A stretch of 64,000 bases of DNA, from the NCBI RefSeq assembly GCF_001691415.1, contig NZ_LRRR01000010.1, positions 62,001 through 126,000 on the forward strand, in the 5' to 3' direction. Both the position numbers and the translations under genes were made by a program. This document shows positions 42,608 to 52,013 of this stretch, piece by piece; the first letter of the stretch is position 1, and each line of letters starts with the position of its first letter. The notes below the pieces were generated by a model. The model searched no databases. It was not told the DNA's origin and worked only from the letters and a program-made list of their open reading frames with translations. Source of the stretch: Pararhodobacter sp. CCB-MM2. Lineage in GTDB: Bacteria > Pseudomonadota > Alphaproteobacteria > Rhodobacterales > Rhodobacteraceae.

Positions 42608-44266
42608 ATGACGAAAGACAACGATATCAAGCGCATGAGTCGGCGCAGTTTCTTGGGGCACACGGCTGTGGCCTCGGGCGTGCTGAGCCTCGGCGGGGGG
42701 CTCTGGGGCGCTTCGGTCAATCCGGCCGACGCGCAGGAGACCGACTTCGACTATGTCATCATCGGCGCCGGTAGTGCCGGCTGCGTGCTGGCCAACCGCC
42801 TGACCGAGGACGGCGCACGGGTGCTGCTTCTGGAAGCCGGCGGGCCGGATGCGACCGAGATGATCTCGACGCCGATGCGCCTGATCGAGCTCTGGGGCAC
42901 CGAATACGACTGGGGCTACCAGACCGTGCCGCAGGAACACGCCGCGAACCGCCAGCTCTACTGGCCGCGCGGCAAGACGCTGGGCGGCTCGTCCTCGCTC
43001 AACGGGATGATCTATGTGCGGGGGAATGCCTCGGATTACGACGGCTGGGCCCGCGATTTCGGCTGCGAGGGCTGGGATTACGCCTCGGTGCTATCGTACT
43101 TCCGCAAGTCCGAGGACTTCTCGCGCGGTGAGGATGAATACCATGGCGCCGGCGGCCTGCTGCATGTCACGGCCGATTTCGAACCGCATCCCGTGACCCG
43201 TGCCATTGTCGAGGCCGCGCAGGAAGCCGGCCACCCGCTGAACGAGGACACCAACGGCGCGCAGCAGGATGGCGTAGCCTATGTCGATCTGAACACGAAG
43301 GACGGGCAGCGCGCCTCGACCGCCGTGGCCTTCCTGCGCCCGGCGCTGGAGCGTGAGGGCCTGACCCTGATCACCAATGCCCGCGTCTTGAACGTCGTGC
43401 TGGACGGCGAACGCGCCACCGGTGTGCGCTACCTGCAGGAGGGTGAGGAGCGGCAGGTTTCGGCCTCGCGTGAGGTCATCGTTTGCGGCGGCGCGATCGA
43501 GAGCCCGCGCATCCTGATGATGTCCGGCATCGGCCCCCGTGCCCATCTGGAAGAGGTCGGCATCGAGGTCCGCCATGACCTGCCGGGCGTCGGCCAGAAC
43601 CTTAATGACCACACGCTCTGCCCGGTGATTTACGAGGGCGCGCAAGAGATCCCGGCGCCGTCCGACATGGCGATCACCGTGCTGCATGCGCATCTGTTCC
43701 TGCGCTCGGACCCGTCGCTGCCGGGGCCGGACATGCAACCGCTGTTCTTCCACGTCCCCTATTACACGCCGGAGATGGAGCAACCGACCGGCAATGCCTT
43801 CACCCTCAATGCCTCGGGCGTGCAGCCGGCCTCGGCGGGCGAGATCCGTCTGACGGGGTCGTCGATCGACGATCCCCTGCACATCGACCCCAAGGTGCTG
43901 TCCGACAGCCATGACGTCGACATTCTGGTGATGAACATCCGCCAGATGCGCGAGATCGCGCAGCAGCCGGCGCTGGCCGCATGGAAAGGGCGCGAGATCT
44001 ATCCCGGCGAGCATGTACAAAGCGACGAGGATCTGGCGGCCTATGCCCGCACGGCGGTGCTGTCCTATCACCACCAGAACGGCACCTGCGCCATGGGCAC
44101 GGGCGAGAACGCGGTGGTCGATCCCGAGCTGCGCGTGCATGGCCTTCAGGGCTTGCGGGTGGTCGATGCCTCGATCTTCCCGCGCGTGCCTGCTGGCAAC
44201 ACCAATGCTCCGGTCATCATGGTCGCCGAGAAAGCCGCCGACATGATCAAGGCCGCGCATCGCTGA
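42608..44266 (+). CDS. Tat-exported GMC-family alcohol oxidoreductase
   Basis: 552 residues from ATG 42608 after GGGAGGAACC. A twin-arginine signal (SRRSFLGHTAVASGVL) runs to about residue 45, so this FAD enzyme is predicted to be periplasmic. The GMC fold has YVIIGAGSAGCVLANRL, GKTLGGSSSLNGMIYVRG and the active-site His in YHHQNGTCAMG with a final VDASIFPRVPAGNTNAP. Choline dehydrogenase-like relatives oxidise primary alcohols. Tat export is unusual for choline dehydrogenases but known in alcohol-oxidising GMC members. Confidence 0.92.
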   Translation: MTKDNDIKRMSRRSFLGHTAVASGVLSLGGGLWGASVNPADAQETDFDYVIIGAGSAGCVLANRLTEDGARVLLLEAGGPDATEMISTPMRLIELWGTEYDWGYQTVPQEHAANRQLYWPRGKTLGGSSSLNGMIYVRGNASDYDGWARDFGCEGWDYASVLSYFRKSEDFSRGEDEYHGAGGLLHVTADFEPHPVTRAIVEAAQEAGHPLNEDTNGAQQDGVAYVDLNTKDGQRASTAVAFLRPALEREGLTLITNARVLNVVLDGERATGVRYLQEGEERQVSASREVIVCGGAIESPRILMMSGIGPRAHLEEVGIEVRHDLPGVGQNLNDHTLCPVIYEGAQEIPAPSDMAITVLHAHLFLRSDPSLPGPDMQPLFFHVPYYTPEMEQPTGNAFTLNASGVQPASAGEIRLTGSSIDDPLHIDPKVLSDSHDVDILVMNIRQMREIAQQPALAAWKGREIYPGEHVQSDEDLAAYARTAVLSYHHQNGTCAMGTGENAVVDPELRVHGLQGLRVVDASIFPRVPAGNTNAPVIMVAEKAADMIKAAHR

Positions 44267-44305
44267 CGCGGTCTGGCGTTGCGCCATCTGGCGTTACGCC
44301 GTCTG

Positions 44306-44337
44306 GCCCGCCCCTTGCTCCCGGGGGCGGGCTTTTT
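44306..44337 (+). terminator. Rho-independent terminator after the GMC gene
   Basis: GCCCGCCCC (44306-44314) pairs with GGGGCGGGC (44324-44332) and is followed by five T (44333-44337). A 15-base tandem repeat (TCTGGCGTT then GCGCCA or ACGCCG) sits just upstream, at 44272-44301. Confidence 0.9.
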
Positions 44338-44344
44338 CATGCGG

Positions 44345-45298
44345 TTACTGAGCTCGAGACCCTTTGCGCAGCGCACCCGGCGCATGGCCGAAGCGTGCGC
44401 GGAAGCTGCGGTGAAAATGCGACAGGTCATTGTAGCCGGCATCCAGCGCGATTTCGGCCACGTTGCGTTCCGGCGTGGCCAACAGGCTGCGGCGCGCGCG
44501 CGTCAACCGGGCTTCCTGTAGGACTTCGGTCACCGTCTCGCCCACCGCCGCGAACAGCCGTTGAAGCGAGCGACGCGACATCGACATGTCACGGCAAAGC
44601 TCATCGACGCCGTATTCGGCTTGCGCGGCCTTGGCCTCTATCAACGCGCGGGCCCGAGACAGGCGCTCCGTCACCCGGCCATCGAGGCTGGGCACCTCCA
44701 ACTGGCGACAACGGACATAGGTGGCCAATAGTTCGACCAGCGTGTCGGACAGCTTGGTCATGGCCGGGGGATCGGCGGTGACAATCCGCGCCAGCACCGC
44801 CTCCAGTGCCGTCGACAAAGGGTCGGCGGGGTCGATGGGCAAGCCACCGATACCGGTCAGACCCAACCGGCGCAACGTCTCTTCACGCGGAAGATGCACC
44901 GAGATCTTCCGGGTCAGGCCCCCGGTGTAGCGGAATTCGGACGGGAAGGCCGAATCCACCAGATGGAAGCTGCCGGGGAGCAGACGCGTCCGGGTCTCTC
45001 CTTGGCAGATCAGGCTCTCGCCGCTTTGCTGGTAGATCAGGAACAGATGCTTGGCCGGGTCCTTGCGGATCATCTCGGCATTGCGCCAGATCGCTTGAAC
45101 CTCGGTGGCGACGATGGCTGCGTCGAACAGGCCGAAGTCGCGGGTCTCGATGGCGCCGTTGAACGTGTCAGACCGGCAGTTTGCTTCCAGATTGAACCTT
45201 CCGCAGACCGCGACCAAAGCGTCACGGGCCGCGTCGATGCTGACGGGCACGGCAGCGGAAAATGCCTCCGCACCTCGGATCGAGGCCGGTTGTACCAT
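44345..45298 (-). CDS. AraC-family transcriptional regulator
   Basis: 317 residues from ATG 45298, preceded by GGGGAGGAG. An N-terminal AraC_binding_2-like domain (IRKDPAKHLFLIYQQSGES, LLPGSFHLVDSAFP) is joined to two C-terminal helix-turn-helices (YGVDELCRDMSMSRRSLQRL; NVAEIALDAGYNDLSHFHRS). It is convergent with the GMC gene and is the likely regulator of the ALDH-GMC operon. Confidence 0.9.
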   Translation of the reverse strand: MVQPASIRGAEAFSAAVPVSIDAARDALVAVCGRFNLEANCRSDTFNGAIETRDFGLFDAAIVATEVQAIWRNAEMIRKDPAKHLFLIYQQSGESLICQGETRTRLLPGSFHLVDSAFPSEFRYTGGLTRKISVHLPREETLRRLGLTGIGGLPIDPADPLSTALEAVLARIVTADPPAMTKLSDTLVELLATYVRCRQLEVPSLDGRVTERLSRARALIEAKAAQAEYGVDELCRDMSMSRRSLQRLFAAVGETVTEVLQEARLTRARRSLLATPERNVAEIALDAGYNDLSHFHRSFRARFGHAPGALRKGSRAQ

Positions 45299-45359
45299 CT
45301 TGACTCCTCCCCTGATGCGAAGGGTCCGAAAACCTCGCATCCAAAAGTAATCTTAAGGG

Positions 45360-45645
45360 AATGCTGTCATCATGTGCAATCAACAAGGCGCCGTTCTCGA
45401 TCGCCCGGGCGCGCAGCAGCGCGTGCCGATGCGCCTCGCCAGTGGTGCGGGTGAAGGCCGCCGGCACGAACAGCAGCTGCGCGCCAGCGGTGGCATAGCG
45501 GCGAAACAGGTCCGCGATGCGCAGGTCGTAGCAAATAGCCAGACCGCTCACCAAGCCGCCGACCACGCCCAGAACGAGGGTCTTCACGGCTTTCATATCC
45601 AGCACGTCTTCGACAACGGCCAGAGGCAGGTTGCCGTCGCCGAGA
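45360..45645 (-). pseudogene. Nitrilase/amidohydrolase remnant cut by an IS
   Basis: A piece of a carbon-nitrogen hydrolase is read leftward: VSGLAICYDLRIADLFRRYA, where the Cys in AICYDLR is the family nucleophile, then GAQLLFVPAAFTRTTGEAH and LLRARAIENGALLIAHD. The N-terminal part (Glu and Lys of the triad) is missing because the IS begins at 45646; the C-terminus is also gone. Confidence 0.75.
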
Positions 45646-46628
45646 GGCGTTGTTGAGCGAATTGGCTGCCGGCCGCTATGATCCTTTTTCCGTTTTTCAT
45701 TCAGCCAACGGCTATGATCTCGGGGGCGCCGAGGGCGTCGTATCTGTTCATGATGTCGATGCGGATTTGGATTTCTGCGGTCTGCCGATCTGGGGCGCGC
45801 GAGGCGATGCGCACGCTGAACGGCTTGAGGCAGTTCATCCGTGCTTCTTCCCGTCTTCGGACGTGGTAGCCGACTGAACGCTTCCAGTTGACCCTTCCCA
45901 AGCGCCGCGTCTCTTGCAGGATGTCGTTGCGTACGCCGGTGGCCGGGCAATCCTCTTTCCAGACGCGACCGTTCCGCCGGATAGGTATCCGCGCTTCGGC
46001 CCCCCGCTCGACGATCGCACCATGGCATCGTCTGGTGTCATCGGCCCCGTCCGCCGTGACCGAGCCGATCTCTTCCTCTTCGGGGAGCGGCGCCAACAGG
46101 TCTGGCAGCACCGGTCTATCGCCCTGCCTGCTCGACGTGAATTCGACGGCAGGAACATCACCGGTCTGCGTATCCATGCCGATATGAACCTTGCGCCGCA
46201 CGCCATGGTTTCTCGAACTAGTGGCGAAACATGGCGCGCCTTGCGGCGGGGCGTACCATGCTTGCGCGCCAGCCACTCGCCATCGCCGCGGCACTTGATG
46301 CCAGTCCAGCCCCGCCATCTCGATCAGGCTGGCGACCAACCCGACCGTTTGTCGCAGCGGCAAGCCGAACAGCACCTTCAAAGTCAGGCAGGTCTGGATC
46401 GCGCACTCGGAGGACGTTTCCGGATGACCACGCTTTCCGGTCTTCGCTGCATGCCAAGCCATCGTCGAGTCGAACCAGATCGAGAGCGAACCTCGGCGGC
46501 GAAGCGCAGCATTGCAGGCGGGCCAGTTCGTCGTGCGGCAGCGGAAAGAAGAGGGCTTCGGCATGGTGCGACGCTAACAGTCAGGAGTCACGACGTGAAT
46601 CCGTCTCGCCGATATGTGCAACAACGTC
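45646..46628 (-). mobile_element. Degenerate IS5-family insertion sequence
   Basis: About 983 bases bounded by GGCGTTGTTGAGCGAATT at 45646 and, on the other strand, GACGTTGTTGCACATAT ending at 46628. The ends are related to those of the relic at 24481-24742. The transposase gene inside is damaged. No clear target duplication could be identified. The element disrupts a nitrilase gene. Confidence 0.75.
45701..46564 (-). pseudogene. IS5-family transposase, internally deleted
   Basis: 287 residues, shorter than the usual 310-330. Recognisable parts are NWPACNAALRRRGSLSIWFD, AIQTCLTLKVLFGLPLRQTV and, after the gap, KVHIGMDTQTGDVPAVEF, VTADGADDTRRCH and SVGYHVRRREEARMNCLKPF. Between GLDW (about residue 90) and RRKVHIGMD the segment that normally carries the first catalytic Asp (LLIDSTG) is lost or frameshifted. 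VTADGADD keeps the second Asp and REEARMNC the final Glu. It should be inactive. Confidence 0.75.
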
Positions 46629-46867
46629 CTGAGTAGGGCAGCTGCTTGATCCTGCGCCGCTTCACACGGGGCTCAGGTGCTGGAGCGCATCACGGCCACT
46701 GTGCCCCGAGACTGGCAAGAACGGTGTCCTTGCAACCTCGTGCAGTGCCGTAGACACAGGCAAGCCAGCCGTTAATGATATAGGCGAGGCCGCGCTGGGC
46801 CTTGCACCCGGACAGGATGGCCCTCGGGCGACAACTGCTAACCGGCCCATGTCGAAAGGACAGGATC

Positions 46868-47407
46868 ATGCCATCGCGGGCAACTCCGAATGTCGCGGAA
46901 TTCTGGCGCATTGATATCGAGGGCTTCTGGGCCGGAAACTGGCGCACGTCTGTTCAGCCTTGGCGCCAGGCACTGGCCGAGATGATCGGCATCGACATCG
47001 ATTACAGCGTGGTTGCTCGCAACGTCGAAGCACCGAACAGTTCTTCTTCGCCGCTCATTCAAGTCTTGGAAGCGCAAGGCAGTGGGGGATCGAATGCGGT
47101 CTCTATTACCGACGATATGCGCCGAGGCCTTTGGGAGGAGACCCCAGACGAGCCGCTCTTGGTTCTGCTCTTGCTGAACCTGCCCGGTGCGGCCCTGCCT
47201 GCCCGGCACGCAAAGGCAATACTGGGGCGCCTTCAGGAATTGACGCCGCTTATCGAGGGGCTCGATCCCTCTGCCGAATACGGGTTCCATCTCTATGATG
47301 TTCATGCTGCGGCATTGCGGTTCTTTGCTCTGCAAGCGCAAACCGAACGCGATCTTCCGGTTCGCGCAGAATACCTCAGCGCTGACGGTGATTTCTTCCT
47401 CCCGTAA
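46868..47407 (+). CDS. Hypothetical protein, 179 aa
   Basis: ATG 46868 follows AAAGGACAGG. The product is acidic and rich in Leu (DEPLLVLLLLNLPGAALPA, LGRLQELTPLIEGLDPSAEY) with no signal peptide or motif I recognise. The Leu stretch is too broken for a membrane helix. Base composition is lower in GC than its neighbours, suggesting transfer with the IS. A hairpin (47415-47445) ends the unit. Confidence 0.6.
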   Translation: MPSRATPNVAEFWRIDIEGFWAGNWRTSVQPWRQALAEMIGIDIDYSVVARNVEAPNSSSSPLIQVLEAQGSGGSNAVSITDDMRRGLWEETPDEPLLVLLLLNLPGAALPARHAKAILGRLQELTPLIEGLDPSAEYGFHLYDVHAAALRFFALQAQTERDLPVRAEYLSADGDFFLP

Positions 47408-47414
47408 CGCCCAT

Positions 47415-47445
47415 CATGCGGGCCATGAACACTTTGGCCCGCATG
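47415..47445 (+). terminator. Perfect hairpin, terminator-like without T-tract
   Basis: CATGCGGGCC (47415-47424) and GGCCCGCATG (47436-47445) are exact reverse complements around 11 bases, eight bases after the preceding stop. No T-tract follows. The remaining bases to 47694 show no gene. Confidence 0.55.
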
Positions 47446-47694
47446 CGGCTATCCACTCCGGCGGGCTGTGTTCTTCTGATCACTTGCATATGGCAGTCGT
47501 CGTCGGGTTTGGGCCGTCAAAGGCCGATCATCACTTCTAGACCTCGCCCGTGCCGAGACCCTATCGCCTTCTGATCCACAGGATTTGCCCAGAGGGCTGG
47601 GAGGGCCTCCAGCAAGTCCTTCAGGCAGAATAGGAGAAAGGGCGACCGGCCGGATCACGGCACGTATCGCCCCTTCGGCGTGTTGCAGAGGGTA

Positions 47695-49221
47695 TCAGGC
47701 GAGGAAGCTCTCGATCGTCCGGATCGTGCCGTCGAGGGCCGTGCCTTTTTCGTCCTGCAGGGCCGAGGTGATCAAGCGGCGGGCCCAGTCGGCGGCATCG
47801 TCCCGGCCCTCGACCAAGGTGATGGCAGCCATGACGCGGTCGAACTTGGCCTGTCCGCGCGCGTGGGTGTCGGAATAGCCTTTCACCAGCCGCCGGACCT
47901 GCAACGTGACGGTCGCCAGTGCCAGATCGCGCGGGGCGCGGGCTAGGGCCGCCTCGAACCAACGGTCGAGATGCGCCATCTCGTCGGCGTGGCGCAGGCT
48001 GCGCATTCGCCAGCTGCGCATCGAGGCCAGGGCATGCAGCTGCAGGAAGGGCAGCAGCCGGTCTGTCCGGAGCCTGCGCCCCTTGTTCACACGCCGGTCG
48101 ATGAAGCCCAACAGCCGGGGGCGGTCCATGATCGCCTGACCCAAAGCGCGCGGCAGAAGCGAGACGACTTCCTCGGCCCGTGGATGGGTGAATTCGGTCA
48201 GTTGCATCACCTCGGCCCCGCCCATCTCGGCGCGAATGCGGTCCAGCCGTTCGGGCCGGGTCTTGGCGTCGGCGACGCGGATCACGTCGTCATAGGCCAT
48301 GGCATTCGCCAGATACTTGGCCGCCGCGATCGAGAAGGCCGCGTCGCTTCCGCTGTCGGCACGAACCGCGCGTTCCAGCCGGTCGAGATACTGCGCTCCA
48401 TAGGCGAGGTCCTGAAAATCGACCACCTTGCGCAGCCCGGCCATTGCCATCGGGCGCAGCGGCGCGGCGAGGCTGTCGACGCGCTCCACCAGCGTCTGCC
48501 AACCCTGCGTCAACTTTGTCGGGCCTTGGGCCGCGCCGCCGGTCTTGGGCAGCGAGGACAGGACCGGCGCGGGCACGTTCCCGGCCAGCGCGGCCTCGCG
48601 GCCCGCAGCGAAGGCGCGCAGCGAGGCGTCGACCCCCTTGCCGCTGGCGCGGATGGCGGCCTCGAAGGCTTCGGTCGGGAACGGCAGGGCGCCCGATCCC
48701 GCGAGCGCGCCGAACAGGCTGGCCGAGATCACCGAGCCGGCCTGCAACGCCGCCGCCTCGAAATCCGCCAGCACCAGCCCGCGCGCCGCGACCTCGGCGG
48801 CGGCGCGGACTTCGGCAGCGTCCGCGATGCCGTCGCCGGGCACCATCTTCTCGCTGACCGCAAGCGCGCGGTGCGTCGAGGCGATCAGCACCGTTCGGTC
48901 GGGCGTGACGAAGCCGCGCAGGATCGCGCGCCCGGCTTCCATCATCTCGGCCGCGATCATCACATCGACATCGCCCGCTGCGGGCGCGAGCGAGAATACC
49001 GGCGCGACCGGGCCTTGCGGGGCCATCTCCAGATAATAGATCGTCGCGCCCGTCCGCTGTGCCACACCCGCGACCGAGGTCGCCTGAACGGCATAGCCCT
49101 GCGCGCGGGCGAGGCTTTCGATCCAGCCGCCGAGGACGCCGCCGCCCTGTCCGCCCACGGCCAGGATCGCCAGTTTGATCACGCTGCCGGACTCGGCGGG
49201 CGGGGGAAAATTCGCGCTCAT
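47695..49221 (-). CDS. iorB: Indolepyruvate ferredoxin oxidoreductase, beta subunit (long form)
   Basis: 508 residues. The N-terminal 200 residues are the gamma-type oxidoreductase domain with GGQGGGVLGGWIESLAR and SVAGVAQRTGATIYYLEM. The remaining roughly 300 residues are an alpha-helical extension (DUF6537-like; DRPRLLGFIDRRVNKGRRLR, VTLQVRRLVKGYSDTHARGQ), usual in the long IorB of proteobacteria. With IorA it converts aryl-2-oxoacids and CoA to aryl-acyl-CoA, reducing ferredoxin. Its ATG overlaps the iorA stop by four bases. Confidence 0.9.
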   Translation of the reverse strand: MSANFPPPAESGSVIKLAILAVGGQGGGVLGGWIESLARAQGYAVQATSVAGVAQRTGATIYYLEMAPQGPVAPVFSLAPAAGDVDVMIAAEMMEAGRAILRGFVTPDRTVLIASTHRALAVSEKMVPGDGIADAAEVRAAAEVAARGLVLADFEAAALQAGSVISASLFGALAGSGALPFPTEAFEAAIRASGKGVDASLRAFAAGREAALAGNVPAPVLSSLPKTGGAAQGPTKLTQGWQTLVERVDSLAAPLRPMAMAGLRKVVDFQDLAYGAQYLDRLERAVRADSGSDAAFSIAAAKYLANAMAYDDVIRVADAKTRPERLDRIRAEMGGAEVMQLTEFTHPRAEEVVSLLPRALGQAIMDRPRLLGFIDRRVNKGRRLRTDRLLPFLQLHALASMRSWRMRSLRHADEMAHLDRWFEAALARAPRDLALATVTLQVRRLVKGYSDTHARGQAKFDRVMAAITLVEGRDDAADWARRLITSALQDEKGTALDGTIRTIESFLA

Positions 49222-51380
49222 GCCGCAGTCTCCTCGAAGCTCAGGCGACGGGACTGACGACGTCGCGCCAGCCAGCCGATCAGCCCCTGCCGCCAGCCGT
49301 TCAGGCGGCGCTCGACGGGGCTGGGATTATGGATCACCCGCGCCTCGTAGAACGAGGGGCAGAGCACGGCGGCCTCGGAAACCTCGCCGCAATTGCCGCA
49401 GCCGACGCAGCTGGTGTCGATCGAGGCGACGGGATCGTCACGCAGCGGGTCATCCAGCTTTTTCAACGACAGCGAGGGGCAGCCCGACAGGCGGATGCAG
49501 GCGTGATCGCCCGTGCAGACCGCCTCGTCGACGCCAAAGCGCGGCGCCTCGACGCGCCGACCCTCACGGATCGCGGCATTGCGCAGGGGCTTCTCGCGCC
49601 GCTGCTTGTTCAGCATGCATTCTGACGAGGCGACGATGACCTTGGGGCCAGGCGTGTCGGTGGTCAGGGCCTCGCGGAAGATGTCGCGCAGGCCGGCCAC
49701 GTCATAGGTCCGGTCGACCTGCCGCACCCAGTCGATGCCGATGCCTTTCAGGGCCTTGGAAATTGGGTTGTTGGTGGCCTTGGTCGGGTTCTTCGCGCGC
49801 GAGGACATCACGTCCTGTCCACCGGTAGCCGCCGAGTAGTAATTGTCGACCACTACCGCCACGCCGTCCGATTTGTTGAACGCCATGTTGCCGAAGGACG
49901 AGGACAGGCCGTTATGCCAGAAGCCCCCGTCGCCGATCACCGCGATCGAGCGTTTCTCGGCCCCGCCCGCCTTGCCGCCGTCGAAGGCCGCGTTCGAGGC
50001 CGGCCCGAGGCCATAGCCCATCGTCGCGCCACCGATGTTGAAGGGCGGCAACGAGGCAAAGAGGTGGCAGCCGATATCGGCGCTGATCTGGTGCTCGCCC
50101 AGTTCCTTTTGCACCAGCTTCATCGCCGCGAAGATCGGGCGTTCGGGGCAGCCGGTACAAAAGCCGGGCGGGCGGATCGGCACGGTCTTGGATAGGTCGG
50201 GGATCGCCGGCGCCTCGGTATTGGGGGCGCGGACCTGCGCGGGCAGGGCCTCGGCGGCATAGCGGCGCAGGAAGGTCTCGAGCGCGTCGAGCATCACTTG
50301 GCCGGTATATTCCCCGACCATCGGGAAGATGTCCTTGCCGTGCAGGCGCGTGGTCGCCCCCGAGCGCAGCATCATCGTGGCGAAGGCCTGTTCGATGAAT
50401 TCGGGCTGGCCTTCCTCGACCACCAGAACGGCCTGCTTCCCCTCGCAGAAGCGGGCGTATTCGTCGGGCAACAGCGGGTAGGTGACGTTCAGGCAATAGA
50501 TCGGCACCTGCGTGTTGCCGTAGAGATCGGCAAGGCCAAGGCGCTGCAACGCCCGGATCACGCCGTTGTACATGCCGCCCTGACAGACGATGCCGACCGG
50601 CGCCTCACCGGGGCCGAAGACCTCGTTCAGCCGGTTCTCGCGGATGAAGCGCTCGGCGGCGGGCCAGCGGTTGTTGATCTTGTCATGCTCCTGCGCATAG
50701 CTCATCGGTGGCAGCACGATGCGCGAGACGTCGCGCTGCGGCGTCGCCAGCGCTTCGCGCACGCTGAGCGGCGGGCGGACATTGTCCGAGGCGGTGAACT
50801 GGCCGGTCACATGGCAGGCGCGGATGCGGACCATCAGCATCACGGGCGTGTTCGAGGCCTCGGACAAGGCAAAGCCATCGCCCACCGCCTTGACGATCGA
50901 GGGCAGGTTCGGGCGCGGGTCCAGCAACCAGAATTGCGACTTCATAGCGAAGGCGTGGCTGCGCTCCTGCATGATGCTGGAGCCCTCGCCGTAATCCTCG
51001 CCGACGATGACCAGCGCCCCGCCGGTCACGCCCGAGGAGGCGAGGTTGGCCAAGGCGTCAGACGCAACGTTCACGCCCACCGGCCCCTTGAAGGTCACCG
51101 CCCCCCGGATCGGATAATGCACCGAGGCTGCCAGCATCGCCGCGGCGGCGGCCTCGGACGCATTGGCCTCGAAGCGTACATCCAGCTCGGACAGCAGCTC
51201 TTCGGCATCGGCCAGCACATCCATCAGATGGCTGATCGGCGCGCCCTGATAGCCGCCGACATAGCCCACGCCATTCTCCAGCAGCGCCTTGGTGATCGCC
51301 AGAATGCCTTCGCCCGTGAACGTCTCGCCCGCGCCCAGCCGCAGGTGTTTGACTTCCGCCTTAAACGACCGTTCCGCCAT
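49218..51380 (-). CDS. iorA: Indolepyruvate ferredoxin oxidoreductase, alpha subunit
   Basis: 720 residues. The N-terminal pyruvate-oxidoreductase domain carries GEGILAITKALLENGVGYVG; the middle TPP domain has IGDGGFWHNGLSSSFGNMAF with VVVDNYYSAATGGQ. The C-terminal ferredoxin-like domain holds two cysteine clusters (CTGDHACIRLSGCPSL; CVGCGNCGEVSEAAVLCP), though the first spacing differs from a canonical CxxCxxCxxxCP. It oxidises indolepyruvate-type arylpyruvates to acyl-CoA. Forms a complex with IorB. Confidence 0.93.
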   Translation of the reverse strand: MAERSFKAEVKHLRLGAGETFTGEGILAITKALLENGVGYVGGYQGAPISHLMDVLADAEELLSELDVRFEANASEAAAAAMLAASVHYPIRGAVTFKGPVGVNVASDALANLASSGVTGGALVIVGEDYGEGSSIMQERSHAFAMKSQFWLLDPRPNLPSIVKAVGDGFALSEASNTPVMLMVRIRACHVTGQFTASDNVRPPLSVREALATPQRDVSRIVLPPMSYAQEHDKINNRWPAAERFIRENRLNEVFGPGEAPVGIVCQGGMYNGVIRALQRLGLADLYGNTQVPIYCLNVTYPLLPDEYARFCEGKQAVLVVEEGQPEFIEQAFATMMLRSGATTRLHGKDIFPMVGEYTGQVMLDALETFLRRYAAEALPAQVRAPNTEAPAIPDLSKTVPIRPPGFCTGCPERPIFAAMKLVQKELGEHQISADIGCHLFASLPPFNIGGATMGYGLGPASNAAFDGGKAGGAEKRSIAVIGDGGFWHNGLSSSFGNMAFNKSDGVAVVVDNYYSAATGGQDVMSSRAKNPTKATNNPISKALKGIGIDWVRQVDRTYDVAGLRDIFREALTTDTPGPKVIVASSECMLNKQRREKPLRNAAIREGRRVEAPRFGVDEAVCTGDHACIRLSGCPSLSLKKLDDPLRDDPVASIDTSCVGCGNCGEVSEAAVLCPSFYEARVIHNPSPVERRLNGWRQGLIGWLARRRQSRRLSFEETAA

Positions 51381-51400
51381 GCTTTTCTACCCGTTCCGTC

Positions 51401-51988
51401 TTATTCCGAGGGCGCGGTGTTCGACCACAGGATCGGCCCGCCTTCTTGTTCGTAAGCCATGCCCTGCGGGAACGAGATCGCTTCGAACTGCAATCCCCAG
51501 GGCGCCGAGAAATATAGGATGCTCTGACCCGCCGCGGGGCCGTCATTGACCGGCAGCGGGCCCATGTTGCTCTGGATGCCGGCGGCGCGCAGCGAGGTCG
51601 CCGCCGCGTCGATATCGTCGACATAGAACGCGATGTGATAGGCGCCGATGTCGCTGTTGCGCTGACGCAGCACCGCCTGATCGGGGGCCTCGTATTGGAA
51701 CAGCTCGATATTGCTGCCGAAGCCGCAGCGCAGGAGCCGGATTTCGGAAATCACCGCGCGCGGATCGACGCCCAGCAGATCCTGCATGAACGTCCCCTCG
51801 TCATCGCGGAAGGGGCCGAAGGCCGTGGCGCGTTCGCAGCCGAGCACGCCGGTGAAGAACGCCTCGGCCTGATCGAGATCCGGCACGGTGAGACCGATGT
51901 GGTTGACGCCGCGAATGCCGGGGATCGGATCGGCCAGCGCGGGCGATGCCAGCGCGGCAAGAACAGGGAACGCGACGAGGAACTTCAT
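51401..51988 (-). CDS. Exported VOC (glyoxalase-like) protein
   Basis: 195 residues from ATG 51988. MKFLVAFPVLAALASPALA is a clear signal peptide, cleaved near ADP. The single VOC domain has GVNHIGLTVPDLDQAEAFF and later IGAYHIAFYVDDIDAAATSL plus LQFEAISFPQG; the His and Glu at those spots suit a divalent metal. Members isomerise or cleave small substrates or merely bind them. A periplasmic VOC protein in an operon of cytoplasmic enzymes is odd. It lies 20 bases upstream of iorA. Confidence 0.82.
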   Translation of the reverse strand: MKFLVAFPVLAALASPALADPIPGIRGVNHIGLTVPDLDQAEAFFTGVLGCERATAFGPFRDDEGTFMQDLLGVDPRAVISEIRLLRCGFGSNIELFQYEAPDQAVLRQRNSDIGAYHIAFYVDDIDAAATSLRAAGIQSNMGPLPVNDGPAAGQSILYFSAPWGLQFEAISFPQGMAYEQEGGPILWSNTAPSE

Positions 51989-52013
51989 GGTCTTCTCCCT
52001 TCCGGGCCGAGGC

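Noticed and set aside
46629..46867. Continuation of the nitrilase N-terminus beyond the IS
   Set aside because: No frame in this stretch resembles a nitrilase; the missing part has been lost.
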